Shown piece after piece: positions 17,196-27,121 of a stretch of DNA of 64,000 nt (positions within the stretch are counted from its first letter, which is position 1; each line of letters begins with the position of its first letter). The stretch comes from GCA-2746605 sp963704835 (lineage in GTDB: Bacteria > Bacteroidota > Ignavibacteria > Ignavibacteriales > Melioribacteraceae): contig CAVPHW010000011.1 of assembly GCA_963704835.1 (NCBI GenBank), positions 124,001 to 188,000 on the forward strand, written 5' to 3'. Below the pieces are notes generated by a model that made no database searches, was not told the origin of the DNA, and worked only from the letters and a program-made list of their open reading frames with translations. The position numbers were made by a program, and so were the translations under genes.

Positions 17196-18029
17196 ATGAA
17201 AAAAAATGTAATGTTTTGGATTCTTGCTTTTGTTATAACAATTGTAACTGCAGTTTACCAAAGAATGACTGGTCCAACTTATCCAATCTCGGGAAATGTT
17301 AAAGTTCTAAATGAGGAAATTAAGGTTAAATTAGCTCGTTCTCATGGAGGACTTTCAAACCATGATGTAAGAATTAAAACTAATAGTCAAGACATCTCAG
17401 GAGCCATTTACTTTAAGCGTTACAAAACTCTAGATGAATGGCAACAAATACCAATGAAATTTACCCAAAATGAATTGGTAGGTTTTTTACCACATCAACC
17501 ACCAGCAGGCAAATTGCAATACTACATTGAATTACAAGCAGAAGATCAATTAGCTAGATTTCCTAAAGAAGAACCAGTTGTTATCCGTTTTAAAGGTGAT
17601 GTGCCATTATTAGTTCTAATCCTACATATTTTTGCAATGTTTATGGGTATGGTGCTATCAACACGAACCGGTCTTGAGTTTTTTAGCGATGGTAAGAATT
17701 TAAGGAAACTTACACTCTGGACTCTTGGATTATTGATAGCCGGTGGGTTTATTCTTGGGCCTATTATGCAAAAATATGCGTTCGGGGAATTTTGGACAGG
17801 TTTCCCTTTTGGCTATGATCTAACAGACAATAAAACGCTTATCGCATTTATTGGATGGCTTGTTGCGTTTTTATTTTATAAAAAAAGCCAGAATCCCAAG
17901 AAGTGGGCATTATTTGCATCAATATTGCTTTTATTGGTTTATTTAATCCCCCATAGTGTTTTAGGTTCTGAATTAGATTATAATAAATTAGATAAAGAAA
18001 GGAATCAACTAGAAAAGAAAATAGATTAA
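17196..18029 (+). CDS. Multi-pass membrane protein paired with the OPT transporter
   Basis: This 277-residue protein has an N-terminal membrane anchor (residues about 5-22), an extracytoplasmic beta-sandwich-like region of about 110 residues (ISGNVKVLNEEIKVKL to QLARFPKEEPVVIRFKGD), then four hydrophobic segments between about residues 130 and 265 and a charged tail. I know of no assigned function, but a protein of this type commonly lies beside OPT-family transporters in Bacteroidota-like genomes. Here the transporter begins 64 bases downstream on the same strand. An accessory role in peptide or metal-chelate uptake is inferred from that pairing. Confidence 0.75.
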   Translation: MKKNVMFWILAFVITIVTAVYQRMTGPTYPISGNVKVLNEEIKVKLARSHGGLSNHDVRIKTNSQDISGAIYFKRYKTLDEWQQIPMKFTQNELVGFLPHQPPAGKLQYYIELQAEDQLARFPKEEPVVIRFKGDVPLLVLILHIFAMFMGMVLSTRTGLEFFSDGKNLRKLTLWTLGLLIAGGFILGPIMQKYAFGEFWTGFPFGYDLTDNKTLIAFIGWLVAFLFYKKSQNPKKWALFASILLLLVYLIPHSVLGSELDYNKLDKERNQLEKKID

Positions 18030-18093
18030 AGGGTTAAAATGAAGACGTTTAGTTTAGATTAACAATATCAATAAATACGAAGGATAAATAACT

Positions 18094-20079
18094 ATGAGTG
18101 CAAATAGTTCTAACGGAAAACCAATTGGGTTGCCCGAAAATGCATATTCTGAACTAAAACCTGGTGAGGAATACAAACCCATTATGCTGCCCGGGAATGA
18201 ATATCCAGAAGTAAACTTTTGGTCTGTTCTTTGGGGTTTATTTATGGCTGTTCTTTTTTCAGCAGCGGCTGCTTATTTAGGTCTAAAGATAGGTCAAGTT
18301 TTTGAAGCGGCAATTCCAATTGCAATTATTGCTGTTGGTCTTTCAACAGTATTTAAGAGAAAAGGTGCTCTAGGTGAAAACGTAATTATTCAGTCAATTG
18401 GTGCTACATCAGGCACAATTGTGGCTGGAGCTATTTTTACAATACCAGCTCTTTATATTTTGGATTTAGAAGTTCAATTTTATCAAGTATTTATGGCTTC
18501 TTTGCTCGGTGGATTCCTCGGGATTTTATTTTTAGTTCCTTTTAGAAAATATTTCGTTTCAGAAATGCACGGCAAATTTCCATTCCCTGAAGCTACAGCA
18601 ACTACAGAAATTCTCGTTGCTGGTGAAAAGGGAGGTAATCAAGCATTTGTATTGGTAATCAGTGGTATTGTTGGCGGGTTGTATGATTTTGTTGTTGGAA
18701 CTTTCGGATTATGGAGTGAAGTTTTTACTACACGCGTTGTTGAGGTTGGACAAACACTTGCTGCAAAATTAAAAATCGTTTTTACACTGAATACAAGTGC
18801 AGCAATTTTGGGGTTAGGTTATATTGTCGGATTAAAATATACAGCTATAATTGCTGCCGGTTCATTTGTATCTTGGTATGTTTTAATTCCAATAGTAGCA
18901 TATTTTGGTGACTTTATTTCTGTTCCAATAGGTGCAAATGTAAGCTTACTAATAAAAGAAATGTCACCGGAACAAATTTTTGGTCAATATGTTCGCCATA
19001 TTGGTATTGGCGGAATTGCTATGGCAGGCTTGATTGGAATTATTAAATCTTCTGGAATTATCAAGACTTCTTTTCTTTTAGGTTATAATGAAATATTTGG
19101 AAAAAAGAAGGGCGCCGAAAAGAGTATTAGAACTCAATTAGATTTACCAATGGGTATTATTGCAGTTGGAATAATTGCAACAGCGATTTTAATCTTTGTG
19201 TTCTTCCTATTCGGAGTTGTAGATAATATCCTACTCGCACTTGTCGGTTTAGCAATTGTACTTATTATCTCATTCTTGTTCACAACTGTAGCAGCTACTG
19301 CAATTGCAATTGTTGGTACTAATCCGGTTTCAGGAATGACCTTAATGACTTTAATTCTTTCTTCAGTTGTTTTAGTTTCAGTAGGACTATCTGGTACTTC
19401 TGGAATGATTGCCGCTTTAATAATTGGAGGTGTAGTTTGTACAGCACTTTCTCAAGCCGGTGCTTTTGTAACAGATTTAAAAATTGGTTACTGGTTGGGA
19501 TCAACGCCATTGAAACAAGAAAAATGGAAGTTTGTTGGAACAGCGGTATCTGCTGCAACCGTAGCTTGGATTATAATGGTATTAAATGAGACTTATGGAT
19601 TTAAGGGGGAAGGAGCGCTAGTTGCACCTCAAGCAAATGCAATGGCAGCAGTTATACAACCGCTAATGTCAAACCAACCAGCACCTTGGATGCTTTATTT
19701 AGCCGGCTCTTTTATGGCATTAATTTTAACTATGATTAACGTTCCTGCATTAGCTTTTGCGTTAGGAATGTATCTACCGTTGGAATTAAACAGTCCATTG
19801 CTAGTTGGCGGACTAATTGCGTATTTTGTTTCTACAAGAAGCAAGGATGAATCCTTAAACAAGGCAAGAAGAGAAAGAGGAACCTTAATTGCTTCCGGAT
19901 TTATTGCCGGTGGTGCTTTGATGGGCGTTATTAGTGCAATTTTAAGATTTAAAGGCTACAATTGGGTTAACTTGGAATGGTTTGAATCTCATTCTGCCGA
20001 AATGCTTGGATTAGTGATGTTTCTAGTAATCTCAATATATATGATTTGGGATACCTTAAGAGCCAAGAAAGAAGATTAA
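18094..20079 (+). CDS. OPT/YSL-family oligopeptide transporter
   Basis: A 661-residue polytopic membrane protein with about 14-16 hydrophobic segments. Characteristic OPT features are the N-terminal YPEVNFWSVLWGLFMAVLFSAAAAYLGLKIGQVFEA, the GALGENVIIQSIGATSG block and KFPFPEATATTEIL. Members carry oligopeptides or metal chelates by proton symport. With two secreted S46 dipeptidyl-peptidases nearby (22.7-27.1 kb), uptake of short peptides is a reasonable expectation, but the substrate cannot be read from sequence. An AAGGA ribosome site precedes the ATG. A strong terminator follows at 20090-20126. Confidence 0.92.
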   Translation: MSANSSNGKPIGLPENAYSELKPGEEYKPIMLPGNEYPEVNFWSVLWGLFMAVLFSAAAAYLGLKIGQVFEAAIPIAIIAVGLSTVFKRKGALGENVIIQSIGATSGTIVAGAIFTIPALYILDLEVQFYQVFMASLLGGFLGILFLVPFRKYFVSEMHGKFPFPEATATTEILVAGEKGGNQAFVLVISGIVGGLYDFVVGTFGLWSEVFTTRVVEVGQTLAAKLKIVFTLNTSAAILGLGYIVGLKYTAIIAAGSFVSWYVLIPIVAYFGDFISVPIGANVSLLIKEMSPEQIFGQYVRHIGIGGIAMAGLIGIIKSSGIIKTSFLLGYNEIFGKKKGAEKSIRTQLDLPMGIIAVGIIATAILIFVFFLFGVVDNILLALVGLAIVLIISFLFTTVAATAIAIVGTNPVSGMTLMTLILSSVVLVSVGLSGTSGMIAALIIGGVVCTALSQAGAFVTDLKIGYWLGSTPLKQEKWKFVGTAVSAATVAWIIMVLNETYGFKGEGALVAPQANAMAAVIQPLMSNQPAPWMLYLAGSFMALILTMINVPALAFALGMYLPLELNSPLLVGGLIAYFVSTRSKDESLNKARRERGTLIASGFIAGGALMGVISAILRFKGYNWVNLEWFESHSAEMLGLVMFLVISIYMIWDTLRAKKED

Positions 20080-20089
20080 GACTTATTTG

Positions 20090-20126
20090 TTGAAGGGCTA
20101 TACTTAGATATGGCTCTTCAATTTTT
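20090..20126 (+). terminator. Rho-independent terminator after the OPT transporter gene
   Basis: A 13-bp stem with two G-U pairs (arms 20090-20102 and 20109-20121, TTGAAGGGCTATA against TATGGCTCTTCAA) and a six-base loop is followed by TTTTT. It starts 10 bases after the OPT stop codon. Confidence 0.9.
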
Positions 20127-20171
20127 AACTATTTATATATCACCCAAAGACTATATCATTCCTTCTATATA

Positions 20172-20288
20172 AGACCTCTGAAAATTTCAAATTTGTCATG
20201 TTGAGTAAAGCGAAACATCTCTATTTTGAATTAAAAAGGGATTCTTCTCTTCGTTCAGAATGACTTTTGGGTAATAATTCAGAGGTCT
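20172..20288. repeat. 117-bp inverted-repeat element (REP/MITE-like)
   Basis: Perfect 11-bp termini, AGACCTCTGAA at 20172-20182 and its reverse complement TTCAGAGGTCT at 20278-20288, bound the element. Nested inside is a second imperfect inverted repeat: GTCATGTTGAGTAAAGCGAA (from 20195) against the complement of the stretch ending TTCGTTCAGAATGAC (to 20263). The inner arms resemble the dispersed GTCATTCTGAACGAAG-type intergenic palindromes seen in many bacterial genomes. It carries no ORF and lies in the 389-bp gap between a terminator and a convergent small gene. No second copy was seen in the window. The bases from 20289 to 20468 show nothing recognisable. Confidence 0.7.
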
Positions 20289-20468
20289 CTATTTTATAGT
20301 ACCTTCAGTAAATGAATAATTATTAGAATTCTATTCAATGAAAATGCTTATAAAATAATTATTGTATGGAGGGAAAATAAAAAAGGAATTCGTAATTAAT
20401 CATAACTACAAATCCCTTTTATAAAATTTTGAAGAACAGTTCAAATTGAAGTTTGTTTATTTAGCTTA

Positions 20469-20684
20469 CTACTTATTTGAATTATAACTCAATTCAATTT
20501 TAATATGAAAATCAGCACCACTAAACAGAGTGTATTTTACATCATCTATTGTACATTTGTAATCTTCACCAAGAAGTGTTGAAACTGATTCAGAAATCGT
20601 TTTTTCTAATGCCCCAACGCTTACTGACTTTAATTTATTCTTCAATAATTTATCAACATCAATTGGAATTTTTTCTTCTGACAT
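20469..20684 (-). CDS. Uncharacterised 71-aa protein
   Basis: I do not recognise this small protein. It begins MSEEKIPIDVDKLLKNKLK and alternates helix and strand (KYTLFSGADFHIKIELSY at the end), with one Cys and no signal peptide. A perfect GGAGG site sits upstream on the minus strand (about 20691-20695), which strongly supports translation. It follows the phosphomannomutase gene by 70 bases on the same strand. Confidence 0.7.
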   Translation of the reverse strand: MSEEKIPIDVDKLLKNKLKSVSVGALEKTISESVSTLLGEDYKCTIDDVKYTLFSGADFHIKIELSYNSNK

Positions 20685-20754
20685 TTTGTATCCTCCATAA
20701 GACTTAATTATTGAGACGTTTCAATCTAACAATAAGTTTTATTTAATTTTAATT

Positions 20755-22101
20755 TTAACTTCTTATAAAATCTAGTATTTCTTTAGTTTTTTCATTCATA
20801 AGTTTTATATCGCCTCTTGATTCAACATTTAATCTTAAAAGAGGTTCGGTATTGCTCATTCTTACATTAAATCTCCAATTAGTGTATTCAATGCTAATTC
20901 CATCTACTTCATCAAGTTTACCATCTGCATATTTATTCTTCAATTGTTCTAGCTTCTCTTTAGGATTATCAATTTTAGTATTTATTTCTCCGGAACATGG
21001 GAAACTTTCTATCATTTGATCAACTAGTTGTGATAATGTTTTACCTTCAAAACTTAGTAATTCTAATATTAAGAGAAAAGGGATTAAACCACTATCAGAA
21101 TAATAATTATCTCTAAAATAATGATGTGCAGACATTTCTCCACCATAAATGGCATTTACTTCTCTCATTTTTTGTTTAATAAAAGCATGACCGCTGACGG
21201 ATTCAACAGCCAAGCCATTTGCATTTTTCACTTCCTGATGGGTATTCCAAATTAACCTAGGATCATGAACTATTTTTTCACCCGGATTTTTCTTTAGCAA
21301 TGATTTAGCCAGTAAACCAACTATGTAATATCCTTCGATAAAGTTGCCTTTTTCATCAAAGAAGAAACATCGATCATAATCACCATCCCAAGCAACACCA
21401 AGATCAGCATTGTTTTTCTTCATAGCATCAATCGTTGAAGTTCTGTTTTCCGGAAGAAGAGGATTTGGAACGCCATTTGGGAAAGAAGAATCAGGAGTAT
21501 GATGAACCTTTATCATTTCAATTGGTAAATATTTTTCCAATACATCCAAAGCTGGTCCAACACAACCATTCCCTGAATTAACAACTACTTTATATTTTTT
21601 AATGTTTTCAGGTTTGTAAAATTTTTGAAGACTATCAATAAAAACGTTCATTATATCAACTTCTTCAATCATGCCCTTTTTCTCGGCAATGTTTCCTAGA
21701 TTATTAGATAAAATCATTTGTTCAATCTGATTCAATCCAGAATCATATCCCATTGGATGAGAACCTCTTTTAACAAATTTCAATCCATTATACTCAGGAG
21801 GATTATGGCTTGCAGTAATCATAATTCCGCCATCTGCATCAAGGTGTGGTGTGCCAAAATAAATCATTTCAGTTCCACATAACCCTAAATCCATAACATC
21901 ACAACCACTATCTGTAATTCCTTTTGCTAAGGATTCCGCCAACTCTGGAGAAGACTCTCTAACATCCCTCCCGATAACAATTCTTTTTGCATTTTGTTGA
22001 ATTGCAAAAGCTCTTCCAACATTATATGCTAATTCTGGATTTAGTTCACTTGGAACTTTTCCTCTAATATCATAAGCTTTAAATCCTGGTATGGTAGCCA
22101 T
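20755..22101 (-). CDS. manB: Phosphomannomutase/phosphoglucomutase
   Basis: A 448-residue alpha-D-phosphohexomutase. It shows the family blocks in order: FKAYDIRGKVPSELN at the start, the phosphoserine loop GIMITASHNPPEYNGLKFV, the magnesium loop AWDGDYDRCFFFDE, the sugar-specificity loop YGGEMSAHHYF and the C-terminal phosphate-binding VRMSNTEPLLRLNVESRG. The GEMSAHHYF loop matches bifunctional mannose/glucose enzymes of the AlgC type. The enzyme interconverts hexose-6-phosphate and hexose-1-phosphate for sugar-nucleotide and polysaccharide synthesis. It reads away from a divergent intergenic region that contains the zinc-ribbon ORF. Confidence 0.94.
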   Translation of the reverse strand: MATIPGFKAYDIRGKVPSELNPELAYNVGRAFAIQQNAKRIVIGRDVRESSPELAESLAKGITDSGCDVMDLGLCGTEMIYFGTPHLDADGGIMITASHNPPEYNGLKFVKRGSHPMGYDSGLNQIEQMILSNNLGNIAEKKGMIEEVDIMNVFIDSLQKFYKPENIKKYKVVVNSGNGCVGPALDVLEKYLPIEMIKVHHTPDSSFPNGVPNPLLPENRTSTIDAMKKNNADLGVAWDGDYDRCFFFDEKGNFIEGYYIVGLLAKSLLKKNPGEKIVHDPRLIWNTHQEVKNANGLAVESVSGHAFIKQKMREVNAIYGGEMSAHHYFRDNYYSDSGLIPFLLILELLSFEGKTLSQLVDQMIESFPCSGEINTKIDNPKEKLEQLKNKYADGKLDEVDGISIEYTNWRFNVRMSNTEPLLRLNVESRGDIKLMNEKTKEILDFIRS

Positions 22102-22245
22102 TATAACCTCTCATATAGAATAATTATTTGTTCTTAGACCAAAAATACTAAAACAATTATTATTTAGGATAAATTTTTACATAGTAAATGGAAATATATC
22201 ACACTATTTTGGCATATAAATTTTAGGACAAATAAAATTAAAAAC

Positions 22246-22530
22246 ATAAAAATAGTTAAGTGCGATAATCGCAAATGTTCTGCATATTTTACTTTAGAGC
22301 CCGAACATTGTTTTCCAACGCCAGATCATTTCTGCGATAAATGCAATTTAGAATCGACACATTCTCACTTTGTGCAATGTGAAACTTGTCAAACAATTCT
22401 AAGTTTTATTCCTCTTATGAAATATGAGACTGCTGTAGTTTTTTATGTAAAAAAATGTACAAATTGCTTGGGTACTGTAAAAGATGAAAAACGACTCAAA
22501 CCTAATCATTTTCCTGAATCTTATATCTAA
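22246..22530 (+). CDS. Cysteine-rich zinc-ribbon protein without a canonical start codon
   Basis: A clear coding frame, open from 22168 to TAA 22528-22530, encodes about 94 residues rich in Cys pairs: KCDNRKCSAYF, CFPTPDHFCDKC, HFVQCETCQT and KKCTNCLGTV. These look like two consecutive zinc ribbons. No ATG, GTG or TTG precedes the first Cys in this frame; the position given assumes an ATA at 22246 (KIVKCDN). The real start may be non-standard, or an upstream base may be missing. ATG 22188 lies in another frame that closes at once. The pattern of Cys pairs makes chance unlikely. Its function is unknown. Confidence 0.5.
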   Translation: MKIVKCDNRKCSAYFTLEPEHCFPTPDHFCDKCNLESTHSHFVQCETCQTILSFIPLMKYETAVVFYVKKCTNCLGTVKDEKRLKPNHFPESYI

Positions 22531-22710
22531 ATATCCTTAATAAATCAGTATCATCTCCTTTTATCCCCAGATGTAGTAGAAGTTATTTACCTCATTGATA
22601 AACTTTAATAGACTATTCTTATCTAATAATATATTTTTTTCGAACTTAAATATATTTGAAGAATATTTTATCTTTACAGTTACAAAATTTATGGAAACAC
22701 TATAAGGAGT

Positions 22711-24843
22711 ATGATGAAAGCACCAAATTCTAAAATTTTTAGTCTAATTTTAATTTCGCTTCTGTTTGTTGTTGGAAGTAGTTTTGCCCAAAACAATGAA
22801 CCAATTGCACCATCGGATATTTTTGATACTGGCAAAATGTGGACTTTTGATTTTCCACCAACAGAATATTTGAACGAGACTTATGGTTTTGCACCGACAG
22901 ATGAATGGTTTGAGGATGTTAGACTATCTGCCTTAAGAATCCCAGGTTGTACAGCATCATTTGTCTCTGAGGATGGATTAATAATGACTAATAATCATTG
23001 CTCACCCAGGCACAGAGATAATGTTCAAAAAGATGGAGAGAATCTTGAAGAGAATGGTTTTTATGCAGAAACTAGGGAAGATGAAAGAGTTGTTCCAGGT
23101 ATGTATGCTGAACAATTAGCTTTTATTGTTGATGTAACTGAAGCTATTACTGAGGCAGTTGATGAAGGCAAAAATGATGCAGAGAAAGTAACAAATAAGA
23201 ATGAGAGAAGTAAAGAACTAGTTGAATATTATAATGAAGAAACCGGATTAAAATGCCAGTTTGTTTCCTTGTTTAACGGCGGTAAATATTCAATATATGG
23301 ATATAAAAGATTTAATGATGTAAGATTAGTTTTTGTTCCGGAACAATCTATTGGTGCTTTCGGCGGTGACATTGACAATTTTACATATCCTCGTTATGAT
23401 TTAGATTGTGCTTTTTTTAGAGTTTATGATGAAGAAGGGAACCCCATAAAATCCAACAATTATTATAAGTTTAGTACAAATGGCGTTCAAAAAGATGATG
23501 TAATTTTTTCAGTTGGGAACCCTGGTTCAACTAGTAGGCTAAAAACAGTTGCTCAATTAGAATTTAACAGAGATATAACATATAGAAACAGAGCATTTCT
23601 ATATGATGAACTTTATAACACTTATGAAGATCTAAAGTATGAATATCCTGAAAGATCCGCTGAATTTGAAAAATCTAGAACCAGAATTGGAAATTCTCAA
23701 AAGGTATTTCATTATACATTAGCTGGTCTTATGGATCCATATCTTATAGCGAGAAAGAGAGATTTTGAAAATAAAATTAGAGAGCAAGTTGAGGAAGACG
23801 AAGATTTGAAAGGCAAATATGGACATATTTGGGATGCAATAAGTAATTTAAGAAATGAATTAAAACCAATTGAAAGTCAATTAGCTGCTTACAAAAACTC
23901 AAGATTTGTGAGCTCAGAATATTTTAGTATTGCAAACAATATTGTGAAATATGCAGAACAAATGAAATTGTCAGAATCTGAAAGACTTCCTAAATATAAA
24001 GTTACCAATCTTGATTCTCTAAAAAATAGCCTTTATCCAGATTCAATTGATACAGTAATTGAATTAGCTAAATTAGGTGTTCAGCTTGATTACATAAGAA
24101 TGAATTTGGGTAATAATGACAAATTAGTACAAGCACTTTGCGGAGATCTTCAAGGCAGAGAAGCTGCTGAAAGTTTAATAAATAAATCAGCAATTGGCAG
24201 CAAAGAGAAAATGACGAAATTTTTGAATCAATCAAATGAAGATATTCTTAGCTCAAATGATCCTCTAATTTTATTTAGCAAGAATACACAGAATAAAATT
24301 GATGGATTAACAAAGAAATCAAAAGAGATTAATGATACCGAAAGTGTTTTAGAAAATATGTTAGGAAAAGTTCTTTTTGAAATATACGGTACAGAAATTC
24401 CCCCTGATGCAAATTTTACTCTGAGACTTAGTGATGGTGTTCTTGAGAGTTTCGATTATAATGGTACAAGTGCAATTGAAAAAACAACTTTTTACGGATT
24501 GTATGATAGATATTATGGAAGCGATAAAACATATCCGTGGAATTTGCCTTCAAGATGGGCAACACCGCCGGCCGATTTAGATCTATCAACAATTTATAAC
24601 TTTATTTCCACGAATGATATTGTTGGCGGTAATTCCGGAAGTGCTGTAATAAATAAGGATGCAGAAGTGGTTGGTCTAGCATTTGATGGCAATATAAATA
24701 GCATAATAGGAAATTTTATATATCTGCCAGAAGATAATAGAATGGTGTCCGTTGCTTCTCAAGCAATTGTTGAGGCGCTAGATAAGATTTATAAAGCAGA
24801 ACGAATTGTTGAGGAATTAAAAACCGGAATGATTGCAGAATAG
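22711..24843 (+). CDS. S46-family dipeptidyl-peptidase, DPP7-like
   Basis: A secreted 710-residue serine peptidase that removes dipeptides from oligopeptide N-termini in the periplasm. It has a signal peptide (SLILISLLFVVGSSFAQ). The catalytic His is about residue 96 in LIMTNNHCSPRH, the IDNFTYPRYDLDCAFFRVY region holds the catalytic Asp area, and the nucleophile is about Ser642 in VGGNSGSAVI. The residue after FD in GLAFDGNIN is Gly, as in DPP7 with hydrophobic P1 preference, rather than the Arg of DPP11; this is inferred from family knowledge. An AAGGAG at 22704-22709 better fits the second Met (22714). A strong terminator follows. Confidence 0.93.
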   Translation: MMKAPNSKIFSLILISLLFVVGSSFAQNNEPIAPSDIFDTGKMWTFDFPPTEYLNETYGFAPTDEWFEDVRLSALRIPGCTASFVSEDGLIMTNNHCSPRHRDNVQKDGENLEENGFYAETREDERVVPGMYAEQLAFIVDVTEAITEAVDEGKNDAEKVTNKNERSKELVEYYNEETGLKCQFVSLFNGGKYSIYGYKRFNDVRLVFVPEQSIGAFGGDIDNFTYPRYDLDCAFFRVYDEEGNPIKSNNYYKFSTNGVQKDDVIFSVGNPGSTSRLKTVAQLEFNRDITYRNRAFLYDELYNTYEDLKYEYPERSAEFEKSRTRIGNSQKVFHYTLAGLMDPYLIARKRDFENKIREQVEEDEDLKGKYGHIWDAISNLRNELKPIESQLAAYKNSRFVSSEYFSIANNIVKYAEQMKLSESERLPKYKVTNLDSLKNSLYPDSIDTVIELAKLGVQLDYIRMNLGNNDKLVQALCGDLQGREAAESLINKSAIGSKEKMTKFLNQSNEDILSSNDPLILFSKNTQNKIDGLTKKSKEINDTESVLENMLGKVLFEIYGTEIPPDANFTLRLSDGVLESFDYNGTSAIEKTTFYGLYDRYYGSDKTYPWNLPSRWATPPADLDLSTIYNFISTNDIVGGNSGSAVINKDAEVVGLAFDGNINSIIGNFIYLPEDNRMVSVASQAIVEALDKIYKAERIVEELKTGMIAE

Positions 24844-24865
24844 TAAAAATTTTGAAAAATTTAAT

Positions 24866-24902
24866 AATGCCGTTAACCTTAAAAGTCAACGGCATTTTTT
24901 TT
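24866..24902 (+). terminator. Rho-independent terminator between the two S46 peptidase genes
   Basis: Perfect 9-bp arms AATGCCGTT (24866-24874) and AACGGCATT (24888-24896) enclose a 13-base loop, followed by eight T residues. It separates the transcription of the two paralogues. Confidence 0.92.
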
Positions 24903-24979
24903 GTAATAACTTTGATAGGTATTTTAAAAATAATAGTTTTCAGTATTCATAATTTATTTAAAAATCACAAAGGTGGGAA

Positions 24980-27119
24980 ATGAGCAACTTAAAATTCTTT
25001 TTTAGCGCTTTTGTTCTTTGTCTTTTGTTTTCAGAATTTAATTTTACGCAAACATATTTTTATGAACCACTTGATATTAATTCGATTGAATGGTCATTAG
25101 ATGATTTTGGCAAAATGTACACTTTTGATAGTGTCCCTCTTGCTGAGTTTGAAGAGAAATATGGTTTTAAACCAACCGAAGAATGGCTTGATGATGTTAA
25201 AAAATCAGCCCTTCAATTTGGCGGTGGTTGTTCAGCTGCATTTGTTTCTTCTGATGGATTAATTATGACAAATCACCATTGCGGTAGAGACCGATTATAC
25301 ACTGTTCAGAAAGATGGTGAAGATATATTGAAAAATGGTTTTTATGCGAACACTTTAGAAGAAGAACGAAAAATAGAAGATCTTTTTGTGGAGCAGTTAA
25401 TTCTTATTGAAGATGTTACCTCAGTAATTAAAACCTATATGCAAAACGGGAAAACCGACGATGAAAAAATTAAATTAAGAAACGAGATAAGAGATTCAAT
25501 TGTTGAAAAGTACAATGAGAAAACAAATTTGAATTGTAAAATTGTTACTCTATACCATGGAGGGAAGTATTCTCTTTATGGCTATAAAAAATATACTGAT
25601 ATTCGATTAGTTATGGCTCCGGATTTCCAAATTGCTGCAACCGGCTGGGACTGGGATAATTTTACATATCCCCGCTATGAACTTGATTTTATGTTCTATA
25701 GGGCTTACGATGATGATGGAAAACCAATTAAATCTGAAAATCATTTTACTTGGAGCGATAAAGGGGCAAAAGTTGGTGAACCAATTTTTGTAATTGGAAG
25801 ACCTGGAAGCACCAGAAGATTATTATCTTATTCTCATTTAGAATATTTGAGGGATTATACTTATCCGCAATCATTAATAAGTTTTAATGCTATTTATCAA
25901 GCCTACTATGATTTATATGCTAAACGTCCTGAAGATGAAGGTTTGCTAAATAAAGTTATGGGATGGGGAAACTCAAGAAAATCTTATGCAGGCAGATTAA
26001 CTGGTCTAAATAATAGTGTTATAATGAAGAAAAAATTTGAGTTTGAAAGAGAACTGAAAGCAAAAGTTATGTCCTCTTCTGAACTAAATGAGAAATATGG
26101 TCATTTATGGAATTCTTTAAATATTGCACTTGATGAGCTGAAGCTTTATTCAAATAAAAGTTCAGTTGTTAGAATGAATAGATTTATTAAACCTGTTGCG
26201 TTTGGCATTGCTGAGAATTTGTTAAAATTAGCTAAACAAAAAAAAATGCCAAGTGATGAAAAAATTGAAGAGTATCAAGATGTAGATTTTGAGCTAGCAC
26301 TGAGCAAATTATTACCAGATTCAATAGATACAGAACTTGAAAATAATCTGTTGAAGGCCAATAGAATTGCGCTTAATAAAATATTAGTTGAAGAAAATGA
26401 TTTGGTGAAAATATTATACGACGAAAATAATCAATGGGAAATAAAATCTTCTGCTAAAGAATTCTAAGATTTATCAAAAGGAATGGCTTCAAGCAATTAG
26501 TAAACTAAGTGCAGATGAAATTCTTAATTTGCCTGATCCTTTTGTTCAATATATCAATTCGCTTAATAATACTAACGATGAAATTAAGCAAAGGGTAAAA
26601 GAGCTTAACAATACATTAGATGTCTTAAATCAATCTTTGGGAGAAGTAATCTTTTTAGTTTATGGAAACAATATTCCACCAGATGCCACATCTACAATTA
26701 GAATTTCTGATGGAGTGATTAAAGAATATGAGTACAATGGGACAATTGCCCCAGGAAAAACAACTTATTATGGATTGTGGGATAGATATGAATCTTTTGG
26801 TAAAAACACCTATCCTTGGGGTTTGCACGAACGATGGAAAAATCCTCCAGCGGAACTAGAACTATCTACCGCAATCGGTTTTGCATCAACCAATGACATA
26901 GTCGGTGGTAATTCCGGAAGCTCTGTAATAAATATTAACAAAGAAGTTGTTGGTCTAGTTCATGATGGAAATATTGAAAGTCTCGTTGGAGATATAATCT
27001 TTCTGGAAGAAAATAATAGAACTGTTTCTACGGACTCAGATGGATTAATGCAAGCATTAAAATATGTTTATAAAACTGATAGATTGGTAAAAGAATTGTT
27101 AACTGGTAGAATAAAATAA
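24980..27119 (+). pseudogene. Second S46-family dipeptidyl-peptidase, interrupted by one frameshift
   Basis: A paralogue of the upstream peptidase, with a signal peptide (FFFSAFVLCLLFSEFNFTQ), catalytic His in LIMTNHHCGRDR, WDNFTYPRYELDF and the nucleophile Ser in VGGNSGSSVI. GLVHDGNIES again has Gly at the DPP7/DPP11 discriminating position. The first frame runs to a TAA at 26465. The second frame is open from about 26445, resumes as NSKIYQKEWLQAI and continues to 27119. Dropping one base around 26445-26465 restores about 712 residues, matching the 710 of its neighbour. All motifs are kept on both sides, so an assembly indel is more likely than decay. The stop lies two bases from the convergent feoB. 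Confidence 0.88.
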
Positions 27120-27121
27120 AT

